64,000 nucleotides of DNA from Anaerolineales bacterium (GCA_015075405.1 JABTUK010000002.1:1736001-1800000); one strand, 5' to 3'; shown: positions 26,510 to 36,400, counted from the stretch's first letter. Program-made: numbers and translations. Notes: a model not told the origin generated them from the sequence alone.

Positions 26510-26532
26510 ACTCCGCTGCGGCGGAGTTTTTT
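26510..26532 (+). terminator. Intrinsic terminator after res
   Basis: Stem ACTCCGC (26510-26516) with GCGGAGT (26521-26527), loop TGCG, followed by six T (26527-26532). A textbook terminator 16 bases after the res stop. Confidence 0.88.
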
Positions 26533-26646
26533 ATAAAGCCCCTACCCCTCAACCTAACTTTCGACAGGGGACACTCAACGCCAAGCCTGCTATACTGCGG
26601 TCATCATTAAACAAGGTGGTTTCAAGCAGTGATAGGAGGCATACAA

Positions 26647-26823
26647 ATGAACGGTGTGGCCCACGAGTCTTCCCTTTTAAGTGCCTTGACGATGCTGACC
26701 GGGTTGATTGTTTTCATACTGGCGCTGGCGATTATCTTTTTTGCGATGTATGTCCTGCTGCAAACAGGCCAGTCCATTCTGGGAAATATTACCTTTACCT
26801 CAATTGGTTGGCCTTATCCGTAA
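26647..26823 (+). CDS. Small single-pass membrane protein
   Basis: A 58-residue protein with one long hydrophobic helix (ALTMLTGLIVFILALAIIFF and on, residues about 14-42) and a short C-terminal end. A perfect AGGAGG (26634-26639) lies seven bases before the ATG, good evidence that it is translated. It is followed after 17 bases by the acyltransferase fusion gene and is probably cotranscribed with it. I do not recognise the family; a small partner of the membrane acyltransferase is possible but unproven. Confidence 0.65.
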   Translation: MNGVAHESSLLSALTMLTGLIVFILALAIIFFAMYVLLQTGQSILGNITFTSIGWPYP

Positions 26824-26840
26824 CAAAACAAGGGGGTTCC

Positions 26841-28709
26841 ATGAGCCAGATCAAATTACCACAAGGTTTTCAAGCCCTGGTCGTTGCCCAAAGTTTAGGC
26901 GCGCTAAACGATAATCTGTTCAAAACTTTGCTGCAACTGTATGTACTGCAAATCATGGTAGCGGCGCACCCCGAAACCATCATCGCCCAAGCTGCTTTCA
27001 TTTTCACCGTGCCGTTCATTGTCTTTGGCCCGTGGGCCGGCTATCTGGCCGATAAGTTCAACAAAACCACCCTCATTCGCCTGACCAAGGTGGCCGAAAT
27101 TGCCATTTTGCTGCTGGGCGCAGCCGCTTTTGTCTGGGGCAGTATCCATTTGATGTTGTTTGTCCTGTTATTACTGGCCACACAGTCAACCTTTTTTGGC
27201 CCGGCCAAAGCCGGCTTGATTCCCGAGATTTGCCCGCCGGAAACAATCAATGTGGCTAACAGCCGGATCGAAGCGACCAGTCTGGTAGCGATCATCGGCG
27301 GTATCGCTGCGACGGGTGTGCTGCTGACCTTGCACCACAACAATCCACTGGCCGTGATCTATTATGGTCTGGGCCTGGCCCTCGTCGGCGCGGTCAGCGC
27401 ATTCCTGGTTCCCCAACCGGGCCAAAAGCAAACTGTGGCCGCAGGTCAATCTTTCCCCTGGAATCCGCTCACCGGCCTGGTTCGAGATCTAATTTTTCTC
27501 AAACAACGCCGAGATTTATTTTTGACCAGCCTGGCCAATGGTTACTTTTGGCTGCTGGGTCTGGTCTTTTCCAGCAATGTCATGGTCTACGGCAAGACGC
27601 ACCTCGGTCTCGGCAACGACCAAAACACCCTGTTGTCGCTGCTGCCGGCTTTTATTGGCCTGGGTATTGCCGCCGGGGCCATGCTGGCCGGCCGTTGGTC
27701 GGGCAAAAAGGTTGAATGGGGGCTGGTTCCTTTGGGCGGCGCAGGTATGGCCATCGCCGGGGTAGCTCTATTTTTCAGCACCCGTTCTTACGCAGCAACG
27801 GCGGTTATTTTGTTACTGGCCGGCGTCAGTGGTGGGCTTTTCACCATTCCCCTGTATGCTTACCTGCAATTGAAAGCAAAGGTCACGGAAAGAGGCCGGG
27901 TTTTGGCGGCGGCAGGCATTATCAATGGGCTGTGTTTGCTGCTGGGTTCCATCTTGTATCACTTCCTGGCTGTGGAGTTAGCCCTTTCGCCCCGCTGGAT
28001 TTTTCTGCTGATGGGCCTGGTCACAGCCGGGGTGGTCATCTATACTTGTACTGTCATTCCTCAATTTTTCATTCGCTTCCTCGGTTGGCTGCTCATCCAT
28101 ACAATCTACCACATCGAAATTATCGGCGTGGAGAACGTGCCGGAGCGCGGTCCGGCCCTGCTAACTCCCAATCACGTCTCTTTTGTGGACGCGCTGCTCA
28201 TCAGCAGCACGGTGCAGCGGTTTATCCGGTTTGTGATGATCAAAAGCATTTACAAAAGTCCGGCACTCAGACCGATATTGAGCCTGATGGATGTTATTCC
28301 CATCGCGCCGTATGAAGGACGGGAGTCGGTGTCTTGGAGTTTAAATCAGGCGCGGGAGCGGCTGCAACAAGGCCGTGTGGTCTGCATTTTTCCTGAAGGC
28401 CGGCTGACCGAAGATGGCCGGATGCAGGAATTCCGGCCCGGTTTTGAGAGCATTATGGCCGGCCTGGATTATCCGATTATCCCGGTTTACTTGCATAACG
28501 TCTGGGGCAGTATTTTCAGTGGTGAAAGGGGGAAATATTTTTGGAAATTACCCAAACGGTTGCCCTACCCTATCACCATCTGCTACGGTCAGCCGTTGCC
28601 TGCTACGGCCAAAGCCAGCGAAGTCGCTGCCGCAGTGCAGGCATTGGCCGAGCAGGTAAAATCCCGTACTCAAGTTGAGGTTGGAGCAAACATCATCAAC
28701 CCTGTTTAA
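26841..28709 (+). CDS. LplT-like MFS transporter fused to PlsC-type acyltransferase
   Basis: A 622-residue fusion. Residues 1-415 form a twelve-helix major-facilitator domain of the lysophospholipid transporter LplT type (SLGALNDNLFKTLLQLYVLQI, then FGPWAGYLADKFNK, the MFS loop motif). Residues about 430-600 are a 1-acylglycerol-3-phosphate acyltransferase domain with the catalytic NHVSFVD (HX4D) and FPEGRLT. E. coli Aas joins acyltransferase and acyl-ACP synthetase while LplT is separate; here the ligase domain is absent. The likely role is to flip lysophospholipid inward and reacylate it. The start at 26841 follows AAGGGGG; a 75-codon in-frame extension is out of keeping with the family. 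Confidence 0.85.
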   Translation: MSQIKLPQGFQALVVAQSLGALNDNLFKTLLQLYVLQIMVAAHPETIIAQAAFIFTVPFIVFGPWAGYLADKFNKTTLIRLTKVAEIAILLLGAAAFVWGSIHLMLFVLLLLATQSTFFGPAKAGLIPEICPPETINVANSRIEATSLVAIIGGIAATGVLLTLHHNNPLAVIYYGLGLALVGAVSAFLVPQPGQKQTVAAGQSFPWNPLTGLVRDLIFLKQRRDLFLTSLANGYFWLLGLVFSSNVMVYGKTHLGLGNDQNTLLSLLPAFIGLGIAAGAMLAGRWSGKKVEWGLVPLGGAGMAIAGVALFFSTRSYAATAVILLLAGVSGGLFTIPLYAYLQLKAKVTERGRVLAAAGIINGLCLLLGSILYHFLAVELALSPRWIFLLMGLVTAGVVIYTCTVIPQFFIRFLGWLLIHTIYHIEIIGVENVPERGPALLTPNHVSFVDALLISSTVQRFIRFVMIKSIYKSPALRPILSLMDVIPIAPYEGRESVSWSLNQARERLQQGRVVCIFPEGRLTEDGRMQEFRPGFESIMAGLDYPIIPVYLHNVWGSIFSGERGKYFWKLPKRLPYPITICYGQPLPATAKASEVAAAVQALAEQVKSRTQVEVGANIINPV

Positions 28710-28765
28710 TTACAAACCCGGACTACTTCTCATCGCCTCACCACTCCTCGCCTCCCGGCTCATCT

Positions 28766-28793
28766 TTGACAAAACAGGCGGAGAAAGTATAAT
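28766..28793 (+). promoter_or_regulatory. Promoter of tRNA-Leu
   Basis: TTGACA (28766-28771) and TATAAT (28788-28793), both perfect consensus, with a 16-base spacer; the tRNA begins 16 bases downstream. Confidence 0.82.
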
Positions 28794-28808
28794 TTAGCCA
28801 GAATAAAC

Positions 28809-28891
28809 GCCTCGGTGGTGGAATTGGCATACACAGCAGGTTGAGGGCCTGTGTCCGTACGGACGTGAGAGTTCGAGTCTCTCCCGAGGCA
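28809..28891 (+). tRNA. tRNA-Leu (anticodon GAG)
   Basis: The acceptor stem GCCTCGG/CCGAGGC is perfect. The anticodon loop is TTGAGGG with GAG at 28843-28845, reading CUC/CUU leucine codons. A long variable arm (stem around GTCCGTACGGAC) marks a class II tRNA, and the T arm is GAGAG-TTCGAGT-CTCTC. The discriminator base is A and CCA is not encoded. A consensus promoter lies immediately upstream. Confidence 0.97.
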
Positions 28892-29044
28892 TTTCCAACA
28901 CGCCCCACTTTGGTCCAGCCCAGGTTTTTATGTGAACTGATCGAGGCGCTCGCTGTGACTCGCCCGATGCTGACTATTATGGCCTTACGTCACCGGCTGC
29001 GTATTTTTGCCGATGGGCGGGTTAATGGCCCCTTGTTATAGGTG

Positions 29045-29154
29045 TCCAGAAAAATTCCTTCCCAACAATCAAGGTAGCAGGTAGCAAAGTAGCAAACTTA
29101 TGGCCTGCTACATGCTACCTTGCTACCTGTTTCAGTGACGAAAACTTTTCTGGA
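29045..29154. repeat. Palindromic MITE-like element
   Basis: Outer arms TCCAGAAAA (29045) and TTTTCTGGA (to 29154) enclose CAGGTAGCAAAGTAGC against GCTACCTTGCTACCTG. Between the tRNA and this element (28892-29044) I see no gene. Confidence 0.7.
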
Positions 29155-29175
29155 GAACTATATCAACGGCGATTC

Positions 29176-30429
29176 TCAAAGCGTCTTCTTTAGCAAATCA
29201 GCCATTAGACCAGCCGTATCCTTTAAGGGTTGCATTGGACCACCACTCTGACGGCAACTATAACAGAGCGGTTGGGTACCGGCCTCATTATCTCCGAGCG
29301 CTATTAGCTCACCACAGCCGGCGCAGGGAGTTAGATTGCCGACTACCAGCCAGTCCGCTTTGTTGGCAACCAGGGTTGTTGCCGGCAATTGTAACCCGAA
29401 GCTGATCGCGTCCTCAGGACAAGCAACGGCACAAATCCCACAATCAAGACAAGTGGCCGCTTTGAAAGAAATGCCAAAGCTTTCGGCATTGGCCACAAAA
29501 TGGAGCGCCTCAGTGGGGCAGAAGCGGGCACACAAATGGCAGGCGGAACAGGCCTTGGCGTCAATCTTGACATTGGCAAAGGGAAGTCCGGCTATCTCGA
29601 GTGACTCCTCGACCGGCTCACCAAGATGAGCGAGTTGCTGGCGCAGCCGCTGGCGCGAGGCAGGTAAATGATGGGGCAGACGCTGGCTCACTGGCACAGG
29701 CCCAGAGGTGGAGGGCTGTGAAGAAGGATCAGTGTTTGGCTTCGCAGGCTGAGTTACTTTTCCCAGGGCGCTAAAGAGACCCCGGCGGGATAATTTGGGT
29801 TGGTTGCCTTCAAACAGCGGCTTCGGACTGGTTTCTGCCGCTAACAGCTCCGGCTGGCTCAAGAGAGTATGGATAGCCGAGGAGCGATCAAAAGCCTGGA
29901 GCAGGCGATTAGCTGCGGCGGCTGTCTGGACAATAAATGGCTGGACGTGTCCAATGGGACATTCAGCGCAAGAGGTATCGTCCAACCAAAGCTCGCGCTG
30001 ACCGTTGTGACTGAGGTCAATCAGGTGAGAGAGCGAGAGAGATGCTAGACAGCGTTGATGACGAACTACAGCCGCTACTGGCGCAGTCGTCATTGCTGGG
30101 TCAGGATGCTGCGAACAGGCTAAAGCCAGAGGAGCATCCGGCAAATTGGAGATCGTCTGAGCCAGCTTGACTTCGGGCGGGTTGGATTGGCTGAAGACAT
30201 CGGTGGGGCAAGCATGCAGGCATAACCCGCAGCGAACACACGCCTCAACGTTGAGCTGGGGCAGCAGTGGGCCGTGGGGCGAGCGTTCATTCTGGGGATA
30301 CAGCATAATAGCCTGAGTTGGACAGGCGTCAGCACAGCGGCGACAGCCAGCTTCTTTGTGGCGGCCATTCAGGCATTGTTCGACTTGAAGAGAAACGGAC
30401 TGACCCTCAAATGGGGCTAAGGCAAGCAT
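29176..30429 (-). CDS. Multi-cluster 4Fe-4S ferredoxin-like protein
   Basis: A 417-residue cytoplasmic iron-sulfur protein. Two ferredoxin pairs can be seen: CRRCADACPTQA and CVRCGLCLHACPTDV in the first 60 residues, and CSACHLCARFCPTEA and CLDCGICAVACPEDA near 290-345. Between them is a region with further Cys (CAECPIG) and a Pro/Ser-rich linker, and the C-terminus has a CAGCGEL...CYSCRQ zinc-ribbon-like motif. The layout resembles NapF/heterodisulfide-reductase-type electron carriers encoded with molybdoenzymes. It is the last gene of the 37126-29176 operon, nine bases after the AhpD-like gene. It could deliver electrons to, or help assemble, the molybdoenzyme. Confidence 0.8.
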   Translation of the reverse strand: MLALAPFEGQSVSLQVEQCLNGRHKEAGCRRCADACPTQAIMLYPQNERSPHGPLLPQLNVEACVRCGLCLHACPTDVFSQSNPPEVKLAQTISNLPDAPLALACSQHPDPAMTTAPVAAVVRHQRCLASLSLSHLIDLSHNGQRELWLDDTSCAECPIGHVQPFIVQTAAAANRLLQAFDRSSAIHTLLSQPELLAAETSPKPLFEGNQPKLSRRGLFSALGKVTQPAKPNTDPSSQPSTSGPVPVSQRLPHHLPASRQRLRQQLAHLGEPVEESLEIAGLPFANVKIDAKACSACHLCARFCPTEALHFVANAESFGISFKAATCLDCGICAVACPEDAISFGLQLPATTLVANKADWLVVGNLTPCAGCGELIALGDNEAGTQPLCYSCRQSGGPMQPLKDTAGLMADLLKKTL

Positions 30430-30437
30430 AGTGCCCC

Positions 30438-30752
30438 TTAAGCCGACCTTAAGATATCCTCAATCCAGGTCAAGGCGGCCATGGTGGTCGGAAAGCCCAG
30501 GGTGGGGATAGCCAGGAGCGCTACCTGCCGGATTTCATCGGCGCTGACGCCCAATTCGACCAGTTTGCGGACATGGGCATGCGCCGCTCCTTCTCGCTGG
30601 GCGCCAACGGCCAGGGCCAGCTTGACCAAGGCCCGGCTCTTTTCATCCAGGGGTCCGGCGGCGTGAACGGCTGCACCCAGTTGGTCGTAGGCTTGCCAGA
30701 TATCGGGATATTTCTGCTGAAAATCAAGATAAGGCTGCGGCAATTGGCTCAT
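30438..30752 (-). CDS. Carboxymuconolactone decarboxylase/AhpD-like protein without CxxC
   Basis: A 104-residue all-helical protein of the CMD/AhpD family (LDEKSRALVKLALAVGAQREGAAHAHVRKLVELGVSADEIRQVALLAIPTLGF in outline, residues 35-88). AhpD uses a CxxC before a His at this point; here the motif is AHAHVRK, so disulfide chemistry is not available. CMD proteins without the cysteines occur in several operons with unknown roles. It sits between the FmdE-like and ferredoxin genes of the molybdoenzyme operon. Confidence 0.8.
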   Translation of the reverse strand: MSQLPQPYLDFQQKYPDIWQAYDQLGAAVHAAGPLDEKSRALVKLALAVGAQREGAAHAHVRKLVELGVSADEIRQVALLAIPTLGFPTTMAALTWIEDILRSA

Positions 30753-30762
30753 TTTTGTCTCC

Positions 30763-31425
30763 TCAAAGGTGATTGGTTTGAATTTGGGCCAAAGGAATCT
30801 CGGCCAGGGCTAATTCAAGAAAATTGACCCCCGGTACAGCGATTGGCTCATCCGTCTGACGGTAATACCGCTCTCCGGCGCAGGAGCGGCACAGGGTTGA
30901 GCCGTCCTGGATAACTTCCCGTTCGTTGATAATCTCCTCGCCGCACACGTCGCAGTTTACCCGGTAACCGTCTTTGCTCAGGATTTTCTCCAGCGACACG
31001 GTCAGGGTTACTTCTTGAATTTCCAGCAGTTCGGCATCGGGCATGCGCTGGTAGCCCAGCAGATAGGCTTCCCAGCGGTTCTTAGCCTCCGGGGCATAAT
31101 CCCTGGCCCGTTTTCGGGTACTGGCGCTGGGCACAATCCGCACCGCTCGGCCCGTCTGCGTATCTACAAAGGTAGCGGCGACTTTACCAAAATCCAGCAC
31201 GCGCATAGTCCGCCGGCCTACCCGGCAGCCGGTGGCGACAGCCAGGCCATCAATCAGGCAGCCGTCGGTTTCGACGATGGTCAGGAGGCGCTTGTCACTT
31301 TGGGGCACCTCCAGCCCTAACCATCGCCCGGCCGCCAATCCTATCCGCACGCCCAAAACCTGGCGAGGGCAGAGGTGTTGGTGCAACACCGCCGACTGAT
31401 AGAGTAATTCTTCAAACGTAGGCAT
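30763..31425 (-). CDS. FmdE-like protein with C-terminal zinc ribbon (copy 1)
   Basis: A 220-residue protein matching the domain of formylmethanofuran dehydrogenase subunit E. Near the N-terminus are His15, His17 and Cys19 (HQHLCPRQ), a probable metal site, then TIVETDGCLIDGLAVATGCRVGRRT with further Cys. A C-terminal zinc ribbon (CDVCGEEII...CRSCAGE) follows at about 160-195. FmdE-family proteins are encoded beside molybdenum or tungsten enzymes; their biochemical function is not established, maturation or cofactor handling being plausible. The start at 31425 has AGAGGA upstream. Close relatives in this window are at 46003-46395 (broken) and 53465. Confidence 0.82.
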   Translation of the reverse strand: MPTFEELLYQSAVLHQHLCPRQVLGVRIGLAAGRWLGLEVPQSDKRLLTIVETDGCLIDGLAVATGCRVGRRTMRVLDFGKVAATFVDTQTGRAVRIVPSASTRKRARDYAPEAKNRWEAYLLGYQRMPDAELLEIQEVTLTVSLEKILSKDGYRVNCDVCGEEIINEREVIQDGSTLCRSCAGERYYRQTDEPIAVPGVNFLELALAEIPLAQIQTNHL

Positions 31426-31444
31426 AGATTTATCCTCTTCCATT

Positions 31445-31846
31445 TTAACGGGTTTGGCCCTGCCTGTCTAATTGGGTCAGATAGACTAAAATAGCCTCAA
31501 TTTCGCTGTCCGATAGATGAAAATTGGGCATAGCCGTATTGCCCTTAACCGCTCTGGGATTTTGCAGCCACAGCCGCAGCGTCATCTGGGCCGGGTCGTT
31601 GATCCGTTGGGTGATGCCCTGCAAATTGGGCGCTTTCAAGGCGCCCACTCCCCCAATCTGATGACAACTGCGGCAATCATATTGGACGACCAACTGCACC
31701 CCTGTCTCTGGGGTTGGCTCTACTTGTTTGGTCAGATTGAGCCAAAAGCGGGGTGGGTCAAAGAAAAACCAGCCCAGCCCCAGGATCAATGCCAACCCAA
31801 CTAACCAGCCATAACGACGCACCACCAGCCTCCCAATTGCTCCCAC
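31445..31846 (-). CDS. Membrane-anchored monoheme cytochrome c
   Basis: A 133-residue protein with an N-terminal membrane helix ([19 protein letters not shown]) and a periplasmic cytochrome c domain: CRSCH at 58-62, and Met in NTAMPNF as the likely sixth ligand. It lies between the catalytic molybdenum subunit and the FmdE-like gene and probably exchanges electrons with the complex or with an oxidase. A hairpin at 31859-31884 in front of it may reduce its expression relative to the upstream genes. Confidence 0.88.
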   Translation of the reverse strand: MGAIGRLVVRRYGWLVGLALILGLGWFFFDPPRFWLNLTKQVEPTPETGVQLVVQYDCRSCHQIGGVGALKAPNLQGITQRINDPAQMTLRLWLQNPRAVKGNTAMPNFHLSDSEIEAILVYLTQLDRQGQTR

Positions 31847-31854
31847 TGTTTGTT

Positions 31855-31884
31855 AAAAGGAGTCCAGAATGAATTCTGGACTCC
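31855..31884 (-). terminator. Internal hairpin terminator in the molybdoenzyme operon
   Basis: Perfect 11-bp stem GGAGTCCAGAA/TTCTGGACTCC with a 4-base loop, followed on the minus strand by TTTT. The short T run suggests partial termination between the catalytic subunit and the cytochrome gene. Confidence 0.6.
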
Positions 31885-31929
31885 CAAGATGAGATTGATT
31901 CTAATTTCTCAAGCCAAACAGTTCTACCC

Positions 31930-34900
31930 TCACACGGCGCTACCGACCTTGACCAGCTTGACCCGGCTGTCATAAAAGACCGCCGAGCCGCCGACCAGGT
32001 CGCGCAGGCAGGTGTTGGGGTTGTGGGTGTCGGTGCGCATGGCCGCGTTGGCGTGCAGGCCGGTGGCCCGAATAGCATCGCTGGCGATGGTCTGCCCGTC
32101 AATCACCACCTCCCGCGCCCCGTAAGCCCAGTGACCAAAGCCCAGGCTGAAACCGACCACGCCGGGCCGCAGTCCCTCGATGACCTGGACCGCACCCTCC
32201 ATCGGCACCGTCTGACCGTTACCCAAATCCCAGACCCCATCCGGGTTGGTTTTGGACACAATCCTGACCTGGTCGCCGTTTTGCAGGCCCAAAGCGCGAG
32301 CGTCCTGGCTGTTGATAATCAAATAGTTGCTCGGCTCGATAGCCTTGAGCCAATAGTTGCCGGCGGTGCGGCTTTTGGTCTGGACGATGGTGCGATAGGT
32401 AATCAGGGTCAAACCGTACCCTTCGGCCTCGTCAGCGGCGGCCACGTTGTTACCCAGGGCGTCCTGGCCCGGTTCAAAGTAACGGGTCACGCCGGAGAAG
32501 TGCTCGCCGGTCATGCTGTTCTTGCTGTCGTAGGTTTTCTCGCAGTACAGGTTCATATATTTGCCGTACTTGTTGGCCAGCTTCTCGCCGTCGAACAATT
32601 TGGCGTAATCCTGGAAGCGGCCGCCCCGGTTCAGGACATAAACGACCCGCCGCCACATACTTTCATCGTTGCCGATGGCGGCTTTCCAGGCGTCCACGTC
32701 GAAGACCGTTTTGGGTAGGTGCCGCCGGGCTTGCATAAACAGCTCCACTTCGGCGTCATCGGCTTCGGGCACAGCATCGGCCAGCTCCGGCTTTTCCCCG
32801 GCCGCCACGTTAGCCGCCTGCTTGAGATACAGGTCTTCCTGGCGCACCAGGGGCAGCCCTTCCCCGAAACCATTCGGCCCAAAGCCGGGCAGTTCCATCT
32901 TCTCGGCAACCGCCAGCAGGAAGCTTTCCAGGCCCAACGGCTGTTCCAGGCCAAACACCTTGACCGTTTCCGTCATCGGGGCGATAGCCGGCTGGCGGAT
33001 GGGCGCGTTCTTGGCGATGATCGAGGGATGGGATTTGTGAAATTCCCAGCGCTCCAGGTAGCTCAGGTCGGGGATGATATAGTCGGCATACATGGAAGTC
33101 TCGCCGATGGTGATGTCGAAGGTGACAAAGAGCGGCAGTTTGGCCGGGTCTTTGAGCGTTTCGATGTTGGTGTGGCCGGCAGGCAGGGCGTAGACCGGCG
33201 ACCCCATATACAGGAACAGAGCTTTGGTGGGGTAAGGGTAAGCGTCGCCGATGGAAGGCACAATCTCCTGGTAAATATCGGTGGCCAGGGGATACCAGGG
33301 CCGCTTGGCCGGGTAATCGGCAAACAGCGTGCTGGCGTCGTATTTTACCTGGGAGCGGATCAGGTCCACCCCGAATTTCTTGAGCCCGCCTTCGATCATC
33401 TTGGCGATGGGGTAGGGCTGGCCTTCCTTGGCCCCGTTCTGGTCGTAGGCTTTGGCCACGGTCATGCCACCTTGATAATCGTAATTGCCGATCAGCAGGT
33501 TGAGATCGTTCCAGGCCTGGACGTTGTAGTAGCCGTTGGTGTGCTGGCTGACGCCCCGGTGAATGTCGGCTGAGGCTTTGCGCCCGTGGCTGGTGAACTC
33601 CTGGGCGATTTCGGCCAAGTCGCGGGCGGATACACCGGCAATTTCGGCCCACTCTTCGACAGTGTGTTCGTTGGCGCTGTCGAAGAGGACTTGCAGGCCG
33701 CTCTTGACCTTGATCTTGATGGCGTTGCCCTCTTTGTCCAGGCCGTCCACTTCGGCGTCCACCAGGAGATCGCCCTCTGCCGGGGTTTCGGCGTCGTTGG
33801 GGTCGAAGGGAATGAGCTCACCTTCTTTCATTACCACAAAAGGATCAAACTTCCACGCGCCGGAGCCGTCAGCTTTTTCTCGTTCCTCCGGCTCCAGCCC
33901 CAGGTCGGAGCCGCGCAGCAGCTTGCCGGGGCCGTGCTCGTCAATTTTGACCAGCCAGGCGGCGTTACAGTAGTTCGGCTCGCCATCGGCATCGGCCGCA
34001 GCCTTGTTGGCGTTTTCCAGATAGCCTTTGTTATATTTCTCGTTAGCGATGACCAGTTGGATCAGAGCAAGGGCGATGGCCGCCTCGGTGCCGGGCTTGT
34101 TGGGCAGCCACTTCCAGGCTTTGGCCCCGGTCTTGCCCAGGCGCGGGTCAATAACCACATACTTCAGCCGGCCGCCGGCCAGCCCTTCGGTTATTTTTTG
34201 GGCGCGGTAGGGCGGACCGTAGCCGCCTTCAAACACGTTGTTGCCCACCAGGATGGCAAACTCGGTGTTGGCCAGGTCGGCCTGCCAGTAGAACTTCTCG
34301 CCGCCGCTCCACTTGCCCTCCACAAACTGCTCGCTCATGGCCTTACCGGTAAAGTAGAGCGACCCCTGGCAGACGGTGGTATGGCCATGGGCGTTGACCG
34401 AGCCAAAGGCATCCCCGGCAAAGCGCTTGATCAAGTCCGCCCGGCCGTCCTTGAGCCGGCCCCAGGCAAAGGTGAACTGGTTGTTCTTTGGCCCCAGGTC
34501 GGGGTGGTCAAAATCAATGAATAGGTCCTTGTAATCGGCGTAGGTGGTTTTGAACTCGTCCAGCAGGGTTTTTTTCTTGTCTTTGTCCTTCTCGGCCAGG
34601 ATGGCCTCCATCGCGGTGGTCATCTCTTTAGCCAACTTGGCGTCGCGCAGCGCCCAGAGTTCGTTTAGGCCGGGGCTGGTGGTGCCGTCGGCAAACTTGC
34701 CGCCGTTGACAATTTCTTCAATGGCCTGCTCAAAGGGGATGCTTTCCCACTTCTGCTCGCCGCGCTTGCCGGCCCGTTTCAAGACCTGGCGGATACGGTA
34801 AGGGTCGTAGGTGGATTGGATGCCGGCTTGGCCTTTAGGACAAATCCAGCCGTCCACGCCGCCTGTTTCCAGGGGGGACGTTTTGTAGGGCAGGTGCGGC

Positions 34901-35235
34901 CAGAAAGTCAAGGGACTGAAGGGGTTGCCGTCAATCTTGGCGACGACGCCGTCAATCAGCTTGGCTTTGATGGCGCAGCCGGTGTTGCACTGCAAGCAGA
35001 CAGTGTGGATGATGTTTTCCGGCTTGTTGAGCGGGTAGCCGCCCGCCGCTTCGGCCTGAGCCGACGCCGGCGCTGCCGCCTCGGCCAGGTTTTGCATCAC
35101 CATGGGCGCGCTGCCGCTAATGGCTAACGCACCGCCGACCAGGGCGCTGGTTTTGATGAAGTCGCGCCGGGTGATAGCGTGTTCGGGTTGAGTCATTGTG
35201 CCGTTGGGTTGAGTTGCCAGGATTTTGTCAGCCAT
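31930..35235 (-). CDS. Tat-exported molybdopterin oxidoreductase catalytic subunit (CISM type)
   Basis: An 1101-residue DMSO-reductase-superfamily protein. The Tat signal TRRDFIK (Arg23-Arg24) is followed by the N-terminal [4Fe-4S] site Cys80, Cys83, Cys87 and Cys132 ([10 protein letters not shown]). Cys289 in [13 protein letters not shown] is the probable molybdenum ligand, as in the polysulfide, tetrathionate and arsenate reductase branches. The C-terminal cofactor domain includes [19 protein letters not shown]. It is longer than PsrA (about 750) and nearer TtrA size. With the ferredoxin and NrfD subunits encoded upstream it forms a quinone-linked respiratory complex facing the periplasm. 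Direction and substrate (sulfur oxyanion, arsenate or other) cannot be settled from sequence. Confidence 0.85.
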   Translation of the reverse strand: MADKILATQPNGTMTQPEHAITRRDFIKTSALVGGALAISGSAPMVMQNLAEAAAPASAQAEAAGGYPLNKPENIIHTVCLQCNTGCAIKAKLIDGVVAKIDGNPFSPLTFWPHLPYKTSPLETGGVDGWICPKGQAGIQSTYDPYRIRQVLKRAGKRGEQKWESIPFEQAIEEIVNGGKFADGTTSPGLNELWALRDAKLAKEMTTAMEAILAEKDKDKKKTLLDEFKTTYADYKDLFIDFDHPDLGPKNNQFTFAWGRLKDGRADLIKRFAGDAFGSVNAHGHTTVCQGSLYFTGKAMSEQFVEGKWSGGEKFYWQADLANTEFAILVGNNVFEGGYGPPYRAQKITEGLAGGRLKYVVIDPRLGKTGAKAWKWLPNKPGTEAAIALALIQLVIANEKYNKGYLENANKAAADADGEPNYCNAAWLVKIDEHGPGKLLRGSDLGLEPEEREKADGSGAWKFDPFVVMKEGELIPFDPNDAETPAEGDLLVDAEVDGLDKEGNAIKIKVKSGLQVLFDSANEHTVEEWAEIAGVSARDLAEIAQEFTSHGRKASADIHRGVSQHTNGYYNVQAWNDLNLLIGNYDYQGGMTVAKAYDQNGAKEGQPYPIAKMIEGGLKKFGVDLIRSQVKYDASTLFADYPAKRPWYPLATDIYQEIVPSIGDAYPYPTKALFLYMGSPVYALPAGHTNIETLKDPAKLPLFVTFDITIGETSMYADYIIPDLSYLERWEFHKSHPSIIAKNAPIRQPAIAPMTETVKVFGLEQPLGLESFLLAVAEKMELPGFGPNGFGEGLPLVRQEDLYLKQAANVAAGEKPELADAVPEADDAEVELFMQARRHLPKTVFDVDAWKAAIGNDESMWRRVVYVLNRGGRFQDYAKLFDGEKLANKYGKYMNLYCEKTYDSKNSMTGEHFSGVTRYFEPGQDALGNNVAAADEAEGYGLTLITYRTIVQTKSRTAGNYWLKAIEPSNYLIINSQDARALGLQNGDQVRIVSKTNPDGVWDLGNGQTVPMEGAVQVIEGLRPGVVGFSLGFGHWAYGAREVVIDGQTIASDAIRATGLHANAAMRTDTHNPNTCLRDLVGGSAVFYDSRVKLVKVGSAV

Positions 35236-35237
35236 CG

Positions 35238-36389
35238 TTAAACTCCTTTTTCGATCAGAGTGTCAGTCTGATAATCGGTAAATAAGGCCAGCCGGTCCAG
35301 GCCCACCAAAAAGGCCAGGGTAGAGAGACCAATAATACCGGCGGTAACCGCCCACTCCATCAGACTGGGGAAATAATCAAAACTCAAATGCGCATCGTGA
35401 AAAGAGGTGATGAGTTCTTTGAATTCCGGCACAGTTAGCGCCGGGAAGATAATCAACCCGCGGGCCACAGCATAACCGATGAGTAAAAATAAGCCCATCC
35501 AGCCGGCCCAGCCATTATGTTTGGCCAATTTAGGCTGAGTCAACACCACCAGGGGGATCAACGTGCCAATGAACATTTGCAGGATCCAGAACGCCCACCA
35601 GTAGGGACCAAATAAAACCTGATTGACTGCCTCGATGTTCATGGGGACGTTGCCATAAATGCTCTGCGAAAAATCGGCCCAGGTAAAGTACAATTTTACC
35701 ACCAGCAGCCCGACACTAATTAAGCCCAGTATCCACAACTGTTGCGACCGGTGCGGATCATCTTTGGGACCAAACCAGCCCAAGACCAACAGCAGCAACG
35801 CCGCCCCTGAGGCCAACCCAAAGACCGGAAACTGCACCGGAAACAGTCCCACATGCCAGAAGGGTCGGGCAGCCTGTACTCCCAGTAAGGCGCCCACTGC
35901 TCCGGCGACAAATAGGGCTACTACCAAACCTATCCCCATCAACAATTTGAGCCAGTAGCTCCGGGGTTGGAACAAGGCCAAAAGCAGACTGCCTAAAATA
36001 ATCAGGCCAAAAATGGTATAGCCCCAGACCATCTGGAACATAACCGAGTAGATATTACCTTGCAAGTACACCTTCCAGATGCGATCCAGGTGGCCCAGGT
36101 CAAGCCAAATGGAGAGCAGCGCCGCGCCGAGTGACACCAACGCGCCCCACAAGGCCACTTTACCCGTACCCTTAAATAGTGGAATATTGAACAGATAATC
36201 CAGTGTAGCCAGCATAAACGCGCCGGCGGCCATACCGGCAAAAAACAGGTACATGGCCACCCACAAACCCCAGACCACGTAAGAACCATAGGCGGCATTC
36301 ATATGGCCAAAGACCAGCCGGTCGTACAGGCCCCACAGGCCCACCAACAATGCCAACCCGCCTAATCCGTAGAGAACGTGTCGTATCAT
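35238..36389 (-). CDS. NrfD/PsrC-type quinone-interacting membrane subunit
   Basis: A 383-residue protein with nine or ten membrane helices, in the NrfD/PsrC/TtrC family ([31 protein letters not shown] near the N-terminus). It anchors the molybdenum complex and exchanges electrons with menaquinone. The start is one of two adjacent ATG codons (36392 or 36389) after AAGGAGG; the second has the better spacing of six bases. The upstream gene's stop overlaps the ribosome site, and the catalytic-subunit gene starts two bases after its stop, so the three are tightly coupled. A long in-frame N-terminal extension is out-of-frame ferredoxin DNA. Confidence 0.88.
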   Translation of the reverse strand: MIRHVLYGLGGLALLVGLWGLYDRLVFGHMNAAYGSYVVWGLWVAMYLFFAGMAAGAFMLATLDYLFNIPLFKGTGKVALWGALVSLGAALLSIWLDLGHLDRIWKVYLQGNIYSVMFQMVWGYTIFGLIILGSLLLALFQPRSYWLKLLMGIGLVVALFVAGAVGALLGVQAARPFWHVGLFPVQFPVFGLASGAALLLLVLGWFGPKDDPHRSQQLWILGLISVGLLVVKLYFTWADFSQSIYGNVPMNIEAVNQVLFGPYWWAFWILQMFIGTLIPLVVLTQPKLAKHNGWAGWMGLFLLIGYAVARGLIIFPALTVPEFKELITSFHDAHLSFDYFPSLMEWAVTAGIIGLSTLAFLVGLDRLALFTDYQTDTLIEKGV

Positions 36390-36400
36390 CATCAACCTCC

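Noticed and set aside
28841..29041. A 66-codon plus-strand frame starting in the tRNA
   Set aside because: It starts inside the tRNA-Leu anticodon arm, has no ribosome site and no recognisable protein pattern.
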